Positions 7,252-13,651 of a DNA stretch of 13,849 nt are shown here, piece by piece. The notes below the pieces were generated by a model that was not told the DNA's origin, ran no database searches, and was given only the letters and a program-made list of their open reading frames with translations. The stretch's first letter is position 1. Every line of letters starts with the position of its first letter. The stretch is taken from NCBI GenBank assembly GCA_913053815.1, contig CAJXGK010000017.1, positions 1 through 13,849 of the forward strand. Direction: 5' to 3'. A program made the position numbers and the translations under genes. This stretch comes from an uncultured Rhodanobacteraceae bacterium. GTDB lineage: Bacteria; Pseudomonadota; Gammaproteobacteria; Xanthomonadales; Rhodanobacteraceae.

Positions 7252-8016
7252 ATGCTGCAGATCGATAATCTTCATGTCCGTGTGGCGGGCAAAGATATTC
7301 TTAAAGGGCTCTCCCTCAAGGTGCAACCCGGTGAAGTGCACGCCGTCATGGGCCCCAATGGAGCCGGTAAGTCGACGTTGGCGAATCTATTGGCCGGCCG
7401 TGAAGGCTATGAGGTGACAGCCGGTTCGGTACGCTTCTTGGGTAAGAATCTCCTAGAGCTGCAACCCGAGGAACGGGCTGCGGCCGGGGTGTTTCTGGCT
7501 TTCCAGTATCCGGTTGAGATCCCGGGTGTGAACAATACCTATTTCTTGCGTGCCGCCTTAAACGCACAACGCAAGCATCGTGGCGAGCAGGAACTGGATT
7601 CGGTACAGTTTCTGAAACTTGTTCGCCAGAAACTGGCGATACTGGACCTGTCCCCGGATTTAATGAATAGATCAGTCAATGCCGGCTTTTCGGGAGGTGA
7701 GAAAAAGCGTAATGAGATCTTCCAGATGGCTTTACTTGAGCCGCGACTGGCGATTCTTGACGAGACCGATTCAGGCCTGGATATTGATGCTCTCAAGCAG
7801 GTAGCCGAAGGTGTCAACCGGCAACGTTCAGCGGATCGGGCCTTTATTGTGGTGACCCATTATCAGCGGCTTTTGGATTACATCGTCCCCGATTTTGTAC
7901 ATGTTCTTGCCGCGGGCCGCATCGTTGAGAGTGGTACCAAGGAATTGGCTCACAAGCTGGAAGAACATGGCTATGCCTGGGTTGCCGAGCGTCAGCTTGA
8001 AGGCGTCGACGCATGA
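7252..8016 (+). CDS. sufC: Fe-S cluster assembly ATPase SufC
   Basis: SufC is the ABC-type ATPase of the SufBC2D complex; its ATP-driven dimerisation opens the SufB-SufD interface for cluster building. The product has 254 residues. Motifs in order are Walker A GPNGAGKST (34-42), Q-loop FLAFQYP with Q85, signature FSGGEKKR (146-153), Walker B LAILDETD (167-174 region) with the catalytic glutamate, D-loop SGLD, and the switch histidine in VTHYQR near 203. FSGGEKKRNE is the diagnostic SufC version of the ABC signature. The ATG at 7252 follows an AGTAGG-rich stretch. The stop overlaps the sufD start as ATGA, which fits co-production of the complex partners. Confidence 0.97.
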   Translation: MLQIDNLHVRVAGKDILKGLSLKVQPGEVHAVMGPNGAGKSTLANLLAGREGYEVTAGSVRFLGKNLLELQPEERAAAGVFLAFQYPVEIPGVNNTYFLRAALNAQRKHRGEQELDSVQFLKLVRQKLAILDLSPDLMNRSVNAGFSGGEKKRNEIFQMALLEPRLAILDETDSGLDIDALKQVAEGVNRQRSADRAFIVVTHYQRLLDYIVPDFVHVLAAGRIVESGTKELAHKLEEHGYAWVAERQLEGVDA

Positions 8017-9341
8017 GTGGGTGTGTGCCCCTGCTGGATGAGGTACTCAAACAACCCACTGTGGGACGGCCACATTTTGATAGTGCTGAGAGTACTTGGC
8101 TGGCGCAGTTGCGGCAAAGTGAACGTGCTGTGCTGGCTCGTGAGGGATTGCCTGATAGGCATAACGAGGCTTGGAAATATACCTCCTTGCGAGCCTTGGC
8201 ACAGCAACGTTTTGCTATCGGTGATCGTGAAGCCGGACAGCGCCCGGTGTCGGAGACCGAGCTCCACCTGCCCGGGATCGACGGCCCCAGAATTGTATTC
8301 GTCCATGGGGTCTTTCGAGCCGATCTGTCTTCACTGCAGGAAATGCCTGCCGGTTTGGAAGTCACCACTCTGGGACAGGCCTTGTCGACTGGGGCGGCTT
8401 CATTGCGTTCCTGGATGCAACGCCCCATCGCGGACGGAGCAGCAGCTTTTGAGCGCATCAACCTGGTAATGGCGACGGATGGCGTCAGTCTGCAGGTCCA
8501 GGCAGGTTTTCACATCGAGGCGCCTGTCCATCTCCTTTATCTGGGAAGCGAAACGGATACCCAGTTGGCCTGGCATGCGCGTGCTCGCATCGAACTCGGG
8601 GCCGGTGCCGAGTTGAGTCTGGTCGAGCATTATGCTGGGTCCAGCCGCTCTGAGCAGTTTGCAACGGTGGTCAGCGATATCCGGGTGCATGAAGATGCGC
8701 GTTTGCAGCTGATCCAGATTCAGCATGCGGCAGAAGCCACCACATTGGTTCGTCACGAACGCTTTCGTCTTGCTTCACGAGCCCGTGTCGGCATGCATAC
8801 GATTGAAATGGGTGGGGTCTTGGTGCGCCACGAGATCGAGACCTTGCTGGAAGGGGAGGGGGCAATCTTTGATACGTGTGGTCTGTTTGTCCCCCAAGGT
8901 CGCCAGCATGTAGATATTCGTCTCGATATCCGTCATCAAGCTCGTGATACGCGAAGCAATGCGACTTGGCGGGGAATCGCCGATCAGCGTGGCCATGGGG
9001 TGTTTCATGGCGGTATCGTTATCGAACGTGGAGCAGATGGTGCCGATGCCAGGTTGCATAACAAGAACCTGCTGCTCTCAGATCAGGCTGAGATCGATAC
9101 CCAGCCGGTACTGGAGATCTATGCTGACGAGGTGCAGGCGGCCCATGGTGCTACCGTCGGACAGATCAATGAGCAGGCGTTGTTCTATCTGCGCTCTCGC
9201 GGCTTGCCGCTGGCTGCAGCGCGCAGGTTGCTGATGGTGGCATTCTGTCGTGAGATACTGGAAGGAATTTCCCCACCAAGTTTACGAGAGTACCTTGCCG
9301 AGCGTCTGACCCAACATCTACCACTGAGCATCAAGGGCTAA
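8013..9341 (+). CDS. sufD: Fe-S cluster assembly protein SufD
   Basis: SufD is the SufB paralogue that completes the scaffold complex and assists iron entry. The 442-residue product (E. coli 423) has a variable helical N-terminal region containing the typical NEAWKYTSLRAL (52-63). The beta-helix core follows, and then HNKNLLLSDQAEIDTQPVLEI and AHGATVGQINEQALFYLRSRG. H378 in AHGATVG aligns with E. coli H360, the residue implicated in cluster formation. The nearby cysteine of E. coli (C358, in CSHGAT) is an alanine here. The start overlaps the sufC stop by four bases. An 82-base gap before sufS is the largest break between sufB and the Rieske gene. Confidence 0.95.
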   Translation: MSGCVPLLDEVLKQPTVGRPHFDSAESTWLAQLRQSERAVLAREGLPDRHNEAWKYTSLRALAQQRFAIGDREAGQRPVSETELHLPGIDGPRIVFVHGVFRADLSSLQEMPAGLEVTTLGQALSTGAASLRSWMQRPIADGAAAFERINLVMATDGVSLQVQAGFHIEAPVHLLYLGSETDTQLAWHARARIELGAGAELSLVEHYAGSSRSEQFATVVSDIRVHEDARLQLIQIQHAAEATTLVRHERFRLASRARVGMHTIEMGGVLVRHEIETLLEGEGAIFDTCGLFVPQGRQHVDIRLDIRHQARDTRSNATWRGIADQRGHGVFHGGIVIERGADGADARLHNKNLLLSDQAEIDTQPVLEIYADEVQAAHGATVGQINEQALFYLRSRGLPLAAARRLLMVAFCREILEGISPPSLREYLAERLTQHLPLSIKG

Positions 9342-9420
9342 GCGTGGACAGATATTTTCTTACCGTTCGGGTTCGGGCCGGTCACGGTGACCACAATGGG
9401 GTATCGATGGAGGTCCACGC
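9342..9420 (+). promoter_or_regulatory. Inverted repeat spanning the sufD-sufS gap, possible mRNA structure
   Basis: GCGTGGAC (9342-9349) and GTCCACGC (9413-9420) are perfect complementary arms bracketing the gap. Inside is a 13-base palindrome, GGTCAC-G-GTGACC (9380-9392). The right outer arm touches the GGAGG ribosome site of sufS (9409-9413), so folding could tune sufS translation. The function is inferred. Confidence 0.45.
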
Positions 9421-9427
9421 GAGATGA
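9344..9427 (+). CDS. Possible 27-residue small ORF between sufD and sufS (tentative)
   Basis: A GTG at 9344, two bases after the sufD stop, has AAGGG (9333-9337) at good spacing. It opens a 27-codon frame beginning MDRYFLTVRVRAGHGD. Its TGA overlaps the sufS start as ATGA (9424-9427), the same junction style as sufB/methyltransferase and sufC/sufD. It could be a leader-type frame that keeps ribosomes moving into sufS, or a chance opening. No homology is recognised. Confidence 0.3.
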   Translation: MDRYFLTVRVRAGHGDHNGVSMEVHAR

Positions 9428-10674
9428 ATTCAGCCATGCACCAACCTATTGCGCCGGCCCCGGACTGGAGCCGGGTTCGGGCGGATTTTCCCCTGCTTGA
9501 ACGTACGGTATATGGCAAGCCTTTGGCCTATCTCGATAATGCCAATACTTCACAGAAGCCAGACTGTGTGATCGAGTCCGTTGCGCAGTTTTTCCGCGAA
9601 CGCAATGCCAACATATCCCGTGCGGTACACGCCCTGAGTGAAGAGGCGACCAATCTGTATGAAGGGGCGCGTTCTGCTCTGGCGAGGTTCGTCAATGTAC
9701 AGTCCGCCCAGGAACTGGTACTGACTTCGGGGGCGACTATGGCCACCAATCTGGTTGCTTACAGTTTTCTTCTGCCCAGATTGAAGCCCGGTGACCGAGT
9801 GCTAGTGACTACCATGGAGCATCATGCCAATATTGTCCCCTGGCAGCTTGTTTGCGAGCGTGTCGGGGCTACGGTGGTGGCTGCGCCCATCAACCAACGT
9901 GGTGAGCTGATTCTGGAGCAGTTCATCGAGATGCTGACACCCGAGGTGAAATTCGCTGCGGTGACACATGTTTCCAATGTCCTCGGTACCATCAATCCGG
10001 TTGCTGAAATAGCCCGTGAATGTCGCCGCCGCGACATCCCGCTACTGGTGGATGGATCCCAGGCGGTACCGCACATGCCGGTGGATGTGCCCGCGATCGG
10101 TTGTGATTTTTATGTCTTCACCGGGCACAAAATGTGTGGCCCGACGGGTACCGGGGTACTGTGGGCGCGACGCAAGTGGCTTGAAGCGATGCCCCCATTT
10201 TTCGGTGGTGGCGATATGATTCGCGAAGTACGTATTGAATCCAGCACCTTTGCCGATCCACCCCAGCGTTTCGAGGCGGGTACTCCGAATATCGCCGGTT
10301 TCGTTGGTTTGGGTGAGGCCGTCCGTTATCTGACAGAACTGGGCATGGATCGCATCAGCGCCCATGAGCAGGAATTGTTGGTTTATGCTGAGGAGCGCCT
10401 GCGCGAGGTACCGGGTCTGCGCATCATCGGCGAATCTCCGCACAAGGCTGCGGTCATTTCGTTTCTGGTCGAAGGCGCTCATGCCCATGATCTGGCAACG
10501 TTGCTCGATCTCGAAGGCGTTGCGGTGCGCTCGGGACACCATTGTGCCCACCCGTTGATGCAGTTCTATGGGGTTCCTGCAACCTGCCGCGCCTCTCTGG
10601 CGTTTTATAATCGCTACGAGGATGTTGATCAGTTGGTGGTTGCTTTGCACAAGGCATGCAAATTGCTGGGTTGA
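9424..10674 (+). CDS. sufS: Cysteine desulfurase SufS
   Basis: SufS is a PLP-dependent group II cysteine desulfurase that removes sulfur from L-cysteine as a persulfide for cluster assembly. The 416-residue product has the substrate-pocket segment AYLDNANTSQKP (35-46), TMEHHANIVPWQ, the histidine/aspartate region LLVDGSQAVPHMPVD, the PLP lysine K236 in TGHKMCGPTG, and the persulfide cysteine C374 in RSGHHCAHPLM. The last is the group II active-site loop. DNANTSQKP replaces the DSAAS-type wording of E. coli SufS, a variant I associate with some gammaproteobacteria. The ATG at 9424 is served by GGAGG at 9409-9413. A second ATG (9436) is possible but less well placed. SufU follows after seven bases. 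Confidence 0.95.
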   Translation: MNSAMHQPIAPAPDWSRVRADFPLLERTVYGKPLAYLDNANTSQKPDCVIESVAQFFRERNANISRAVHALSEEATNLYEGARSALARFVNVQSAQELVLTSGATMATNLVAYSFLLPRLKPGDRVLVTTMEHHANIVPWQLVCERVGATVVAAPINQRGELILEQFIEMLTPEVKFAAVTHVSNVLGTINPVAEIARECRRRDIPLLVDGSQAVPHMPVDVPAIGCDFYVFTGHKMCGPTGTGVLWARRKWLEAMPPFFGGGDMIREVRIESSTFADPPQRFEAGTPNIAGFVGLGEAVRYLTELGMDRISAHEQELLVYAEERLREVPGLRIIGESPHKAAVISFLVEGAHAHDLATLLDLEGVAVRSGHHCAHPLMQFYGVPATCRASLAFYNRYEDVDQLVVALHKACKLLG

Positions 10675-10681
10675 TTTGAGC

Positions 10682-11134
10682 ATGGGTCCATCCGCAGTCC
10701 TCACTTTGTATCGCGAGCAATTGCTCGAACACAACCGCACGCCGCACCGGTGGGGTCGTCTTGATGCCGCCGATGCCTGTGCCCATGGCAGCAATGCACT
10801 TTGTGGAGACGAACTGCGCATAGAGATTTGTAGTGATCACGGTCGTATTAGTGACTATGCCTTCGAAGCCGAAGCCTGCGCGATTACCACAGCCGTGGCT
10901 TCGATACTTGGTGACCGGGTGATCGGTATGGATACCGCGGCACTTGAGTCCTTGCACAAGGCTTTTGAACGGCTACTAAGTGGCACCGGTGGGCAGGAGC
11001 CGATATTAGGCGAATTGAATGCCTTCGCCGACCTTGCGCAGTTTCCAGCCCGTCGCAAGTGCGCACGTTTGCCACTCGCCACGCTGGCCGCGGCGATGCT
11101 CGGCCAGCAAACCGCGACGACCGAGGCGGGGTGA
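10682..11134 (+). CDS. sufU: SUF system NifU/IscU-like sulfur-transfer protein SufU
   Basis: SufU accepts persulfide sulfur from SufS in zinc-dependent fashion in Firmicutes; this is its gammaproteobacterial relative. The 150-residue product carries C41-G-D43, C66 (FEAEACAITTA) and C127 (RRKCARLP), matching the B. subtilis SufU ligands C41, D43, C66 and C128 almost number for number. The long spacing between C66 and C127 (IscU is about 18 residues shorter here) and the lack of the LPPVK chaperone motif separate it from IscU. I chose ATG 10682, seven bases after the sufS stop; the longer frame upstream is just overlap with sufS. No SufE is present in the window, so SufU probably fills that role. 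Confidence 0.92.
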   Translation: MGPSAVLTLYREQLLEHNRTPHRWGRLDAADACAHGSNALCGDELRIEICSDHGRISDYAFEAEACAITTAVASILGDRVIGMDTAALESLHKAFERLLSGTGGQEPILGELNAFADLAQFPARRKCARLPLATLAAAMLGQQTATTEAG

Positions 11135-11733
11135 TGTACGAGCCGTCCTTTCGCTTTGCCAAAACGACTGATATTGAGGTGATCGTAGCGCTGGTCCAAT
11201 CCGCTTACCGGGGCGAAGCGAGCCGGGCTGGATGGACCACGGAGGTCGAGTTTCTCGATGGCCAACGCACCGATCCGGTTGAGGTTGGCGAATTACTTAC
11301 CCGTTCGGACAGTCGTATGCTGTTAGCCGAGAAAGACGGTCGCTTGCTGGCGTGCTGTCACCTCGAAAAGCAGGGAACAAGGTGTTATTTCGGTATGTTT
11401 GCGGTCGTTCCCGGTATGCAGGGTGCCGGCTTGGGTCGTCACACGCTCGACACAGCGGAGCATTTTGCCAGGGTGGAGTGGGGCTGTCACAGCATGGAGA
11501 TGCAAGTTATTGATCTACGGGTCAAGCTGATTGCCTGGTACGAGCGGTGCGGCTATCGGCGCAGTGGTATTTACCAGCCTTTTCCCTATGATAATGCCCG
11601 CTTTGGTCTTCCCAAACAGCCGAACCTTCGCTTCGAGATGTTATGTAAAACACTCGTTTTCGACTCACCTCAGGTCGTGGTGAGTCCCGGGGACGATAAT
11701 AATCCCAGCTCTATCATGAGGAATACAAGGTGA
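11134..11733 (+). CDS. GNAT-family N-acetyltransferase in the suf operon
   Basis: This is a predicted acetyl-CoA-dependent acetyltransferase of unknown substrate. The 199-residue product has the GNAT fold landmarks: an N-terminal helix pair with VQSAYRGEASRAGWTTE (21-37), strand AEKDGRLLACCHLE, the acetyl-CoA pyrophosphate loop MQGAGLGR (95-102), and the C-terminal AWYERCGYRRSG (134-145). About 25 C-terminal residues (after CKTLVF) are polar and probably disordered. The ATG at 11134 shares its A with the sufU stop (TGATG), and its own stop overlaps the Rieske start, so it belongs to the operon. The segment PYDNARFGLPKQPNLRFEMLCK-type ending is typical of a GNAT subgroup of uncertain function. 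Whether it modifies a SUF component, an amine or a small thiol cannot be told from sequence. Confidence 0.9.
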   Translation: MYEPSFRFAKTTDIEVIVALVQSAYRGEASRAGWTTEVEFLDGQRTDPVEVGELLTRSDSRMLLAEKDGRLLACCHLEKQGTRCYFGMFAVVPGMQGAGLGRHTLDTAEHFARVEWGCHSMEMQVIDLRVKLIAWYERCGYRRSGIYQPFPYDNARFGLPKQPNLRFEMLCKTLVFDSPQVVVSPGDDNNPSSIMRNTR

Positions 11734-12047
11734 ATGACTGGTTACGAGTCGATGCCGTCGAAGCACTGCTTCCCGGAGAGTTCAGGGTGGTGTGGGATGG
11801 GGATACCGCCATCGCGGTCTACAACATCGATGGTGATTATTACGCGGTCGAGGATCGCTGCAGCCATGACGACGGGGAATTGGCCGGTGGCGAGGTGCAT
11901 GGTTACGAGCTGGAATGTCCACGGCATGGGGCACGTTTCGATGTACGTAGTGGCGAGGCGCTGTGCGCACCCGCCTATGAGCCTATAGCCAAGTTTCCGA
12001 TACGGGTAGAAAACGGGGTAATCTGGACCCGCGACGATCGCAATTGA
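11730..12047 (+). CDS. Rieske-type [2Fe-2S] ferredoxin, last gene of the suf operon
   Basis: This is a small soluble Rieske ferredoxin resembling the ferredoxin subunits of non-heme iron oxygenases and the NirD family. The 105-residue product has the two cluster motifs C44-S-H46 (EDRCSHDDGEL) and C63-P-R-H66 (ECPRHGARFDVRSG), giving the two-Cys two-His ligand set, and then the usual closing strands (FPIRVENGVIW). The start is GTG at 11730, overlapping the previous stop by three bases, with TGAGGA at 11717-11722 as ribosome site; the ATG at 11734 is out of frame. No oxygenase subunit is adjacent, so its partner is more likely the assembly machinery or a remote enzyme. It may be an electron donor for cluster assembly or a cluster-receiving test substrate; both are inferences. 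Confidence 0.93.
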   Translation: MNDWLRVDAVEALLPGEFRVVWDGDTAIAVYNIDGDYYAVEDRCSHDDGELAGGEVHGYELECPRHGARFDVRSGEALCAPAYEPIAKFPIRVENGVIWTRDDRN

Positions 12048-12399
12048 ACCGGTCCCCATGATCGATTTATCGGCCTACTTGGCGTATGGATCGCCGTACG
12101 GGGGGATGGCTGGGGTGGTGATTGCCGGCTTGTCCACTGTCGTGGTTCGCGGTGCGGGGTCAGAAGTCATGGGTGTGCTGGGTGAGCAAGGCGAACCCCA
12201 ACACGGCGAGGAGTTCCGAGGTGCCCCCCGCCGGTGGATGAAAGCTTGTCGAGCTCATCACAGTCCAACCGGAAAGGATGGATTTGACTACGCAATAATT
12301 AAAAAATGAAGGGGGCTTCCGTGCCGTCTCAATAAGGGGCTGCAAGCCCATCGTTGCGCGTCCCTTGCGGGCGCGCGGCCGGCCCGGATGGCCTCCCCG
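12048..12399. other. Region after the suf operon without a supported gene
   Basis: The only sizeable frames are an 83-codon plus-strand frame (12058-12309), whose first 32 codons are hydrophobic/glycine-rich and the rest polar, and a 63-codon minus-strand frame over the same bases. Neither has a convincing ribosome site or a family I recognise. The stretch holds a hairpin repeat (12175-12204), a GC-rich stem-loop (12356-12376) and GGGCT-GCA-AGCCC (12338-12350 area). No clean intrinsic terminator for the suf operon was found. Confidence 0.5.
12175..12204. repeat. Imperfect hairpin, possible dispersed intergenic repeat
   Basis: GTGCTGGG (12175-12182) pairs with CCCAACAC (12197-12204) with one mismatch, around a loop containing GCAAGGCGAA. 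This resembles the GTGTTGGGTT...AACCCAACAC intergenic repeats common in gammaproteobacterial genomes. Only one copy is in the window, so repeat status is an inference. Confidence 0.35.
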
Positions 12400-12921
12400 T
12401 TAACGGGTTGGTGGATGGTAGGCATAGACGCGTACCCGCCGCCCGCACAGGTCGATAGTATTCACCTGCTCCCCGTGCAGGCGTCGGGCCAGATGTTCCG
12501 AGGCGGCATCTTCCGGCCGGATCAGACTGACTACTCGGTGTAGTTCCAGCGTCTGCCATGCAAAGTCGAGTACGGCCGTCGCGGCTTCACCGGCATAGCC
12601 CTGATTTCGAGCTTCGGGGGCGATCATCCAGCCCAGTTCGATATCCGGCCAGCCTTCCGGTTTAAGCAGGCCGGCGCGACCGACGAAGATCCCATCATCG
12701 AGACGCTCGAGTGCCCACATGCCGTAGCCTCGCAGCACCCAATGACCAAGTAACATAGCCATAGAACGCCAGGCGTTGACACGATCCAGGGCCTGCCCGT
12801 CACCGATGAAGCGGGTGCTTTGTGGATCTTCCAGCATCGCTGCATAGGCTTCGAAGTGTTGCTCAGTCAGGGCGGTCAAGCGTAGACGCGGGCTGTGTAG
12901 GGTTGGAATCAGCGTGTTCAT
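12400..12921 (-). CDS. RimJ/RimL-type GNAT acetyltransferase
   Basis: This is a predicted acetyltransferase of the RimJ/RimL-like GNAT branch, which acetylates protein N-termini or small amines. The 173-residue product opens with TLHSPRLRLTALTEQHFEAYAAML (7-30), the standard start of this branch. It continues with GYGMWALERLDDGIFVGRAGL, IELGWMIAPEARNQGYAGEAATAVLDFA (94-121, including the acetyl-CoA loop RNQGYA at 105-110) and HRVVSLIRPEDAASEHLARRLHG. All expected blocks are present, so it looks intact. The ATG (complement of 12919-12921) lacks a clear Shine-Dalgarno sequence. The gene stands opposite to the suf operon and converges on it. The substrate is unknown, and it is not related closely to the GNAT inside the suf operon. 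Confidence 0.9.
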   Translation of the reverse strand: MNTLIPTLHSPRLRLTALTEQHFEAYAAMLEDPQSTRFIGDGQALDRVNAWRSMAMLLGHWVLRGYGMWALERLDDGIFVGRAGLLKPEGWPDIELGWMIAPEARNQGYAGEAATAVLDFAWQTLELHRVVSLIRPEDAASEHLARRLHGEQVNTIDLCGRRVRVYAYHPPTR

Positions 12922-13067
12922 GAGTGGCCGCGGTCCGGTACCCCGGGGTGATCACCAGAACGTGTGTTGCGGAGCCACGGAAGTAACGGTGGGGTTGTCC
13001 CACAAAAGCCGATGACAGGATTGGTTGGAAGGTGATGGGTGGTGTAATGATGCAGACGCATGATGAT

Positions 13068-13141
13068 CTAAATCCCCCGGTGGGATCGCGATTCTAGCGC
13101 GACTATCCACCCGAATCAGGATTTAGGTGGACAGCCTGTCC
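13068..13141. repeat. Nested inverted repeats downstream of the HhH gene
   Basis: CTAAATCC (13068-13075) and GGATTTAG (13119-13126) are perfect complements 43 bases apart. Between them GGTGGGAT and ATCCACC nearly pair, with CGCG arms at the centre. A second small hairpin, GGACA-GCC-TGTCC (13129-13141), lies only three bases beyond the end of the minus-strand HhH gene. No T tract follows on the minus strand, so it is not a classical terminator. The remaining bases from 12922 to 13067 show nothing I can assign. Confidence 0.5.
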
Positions 13142-13144
13142 CAT

Positions 13145-13462
13145 TCAGTGTTTGCGAACGGTTCTTGGGGTGTCAAAAGAGGGCTTCGCTGGACTTCCGG
13201 TAAGACGAATATTGCTGCGGTTGCGCTGTACCGTATGGGGGCCTATACCCTTGACCTTGGCCAGATCAGCGGGTCGTTTGAAGGCCCCATGCCGGGTCCG
13301 CCAGACCACGATGGCGTGGGCTTTTGCAAGCCCAACCCCATCCAGTGAGGTGGCCAGTGTGGCCGCGTTGGCACGGTTGATGTTGACCGGTTTGCCGGCT
13401 TGTGCCCCGGCACTTAGCCCCAGTGTTGCCAGCAAGCTCAGAATTACAATCCAGTAACGCAT
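13145..13462 (-). CDS. Secreted helix-hairpin-helix (ComEA-like) protein
   Basis: This is a small exported protein with one ComEA-type helix-hairpin-helix pair, a fold that binds DNA backbone without sequence specificity. The 105-residue product starts with a signal peptide (hydrophobic segment about 4-17, cleavage likely after AQA at 20-22). It then shows VNINRANAATLATSLDGVGLAKAHAIV (26-52) and HGAFKRPADLAKVKGIGPHTVQRNRSNIRL (58-87), with the two hairpins DGVGLA and KGIGPH. ComEA-family proteins bind incoming DNA in the periplasm during transformation, but many short stand-alone versions have no proven role. I chose the ATG at 13460-13462, served by AGGGAG (13470-13475 complement); the longer upstream frame lacks a signal peptide at its start. 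The C-terminus is basic (TVRKH). Confidence 0.85.
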   Translation of the reverse strand: MRYWIVILSLLATLGLSAGAQAGKPVNINRANAATLATSLDGVGLAKAHAIVVWRTRHGAFKRPADLAKVKGIGPHTVQRNRSNIRLTGSPAKPSFDTPRTVRKH

Positions 13463-13651
13463 AAGGTTTCTCCCTTTGATAATGGACGCTCTGTACGGCG
13501 TCGGCACCGAGATTACGTGGACACCACGCTCACTAGTAGCGGCTTCAGACCAGCTGCGTTGTGCGCCGCTGCGCACAGATCCTGTCGGTGTTCACCTACG
13601 ATTTTGTAGGGCCGCGAGTAGAATGAGCATAAATTCACTTGCGGAGGCACC
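13463..13651. promoter_or_regulatory. Divergent intergenic region with likely promoters
   Basis: This 189-base gap separates two divergent starts. For the plus-strand gene, TAGAAT (13619-13624) matches the -10 box at five of six positions, with GGAGG (13643-13647) as ribosome site, but no good -35 is visible. A perfect small palindrome, GTGCGC-CGCT-GCGCAC (13561-13576), lies upstream and could be an operator. A clear promoter for the minus-strand gene was not found. Confidence 0.35.

Noticed and set aside
6703..7341. 212-codon minus-strand frame opposite the methyltransferase
   Set aside because: It is antisense to a gene with clear SAM-binding motifs and crosses into sufC; no coherent domain is seen.
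10042..10821. 259-codon minus-strand frame opposite sufS and sufU
   Set aside because: It spans the ends of two well-supported plus-strand genes and shows no family features.
12058..12309. 83-codon frame after the Rieske gene as a real protein
   Set aside because: The hydrophobic start and position are suggestive, but the second half is low-information, it crosses a hairpin repeat, and no ribosome site is evident; left as a comment rather than a gene.
12305..12330. Intrinsic terminator for the minus-strand GNAT (GAAG-CCCC-CTTC followed by ATTTTTT on the minus strand)
   Set aside because: The T tract is good but the stem is only four bases, too weak to call, and it lies about 80 bases past the gene end.
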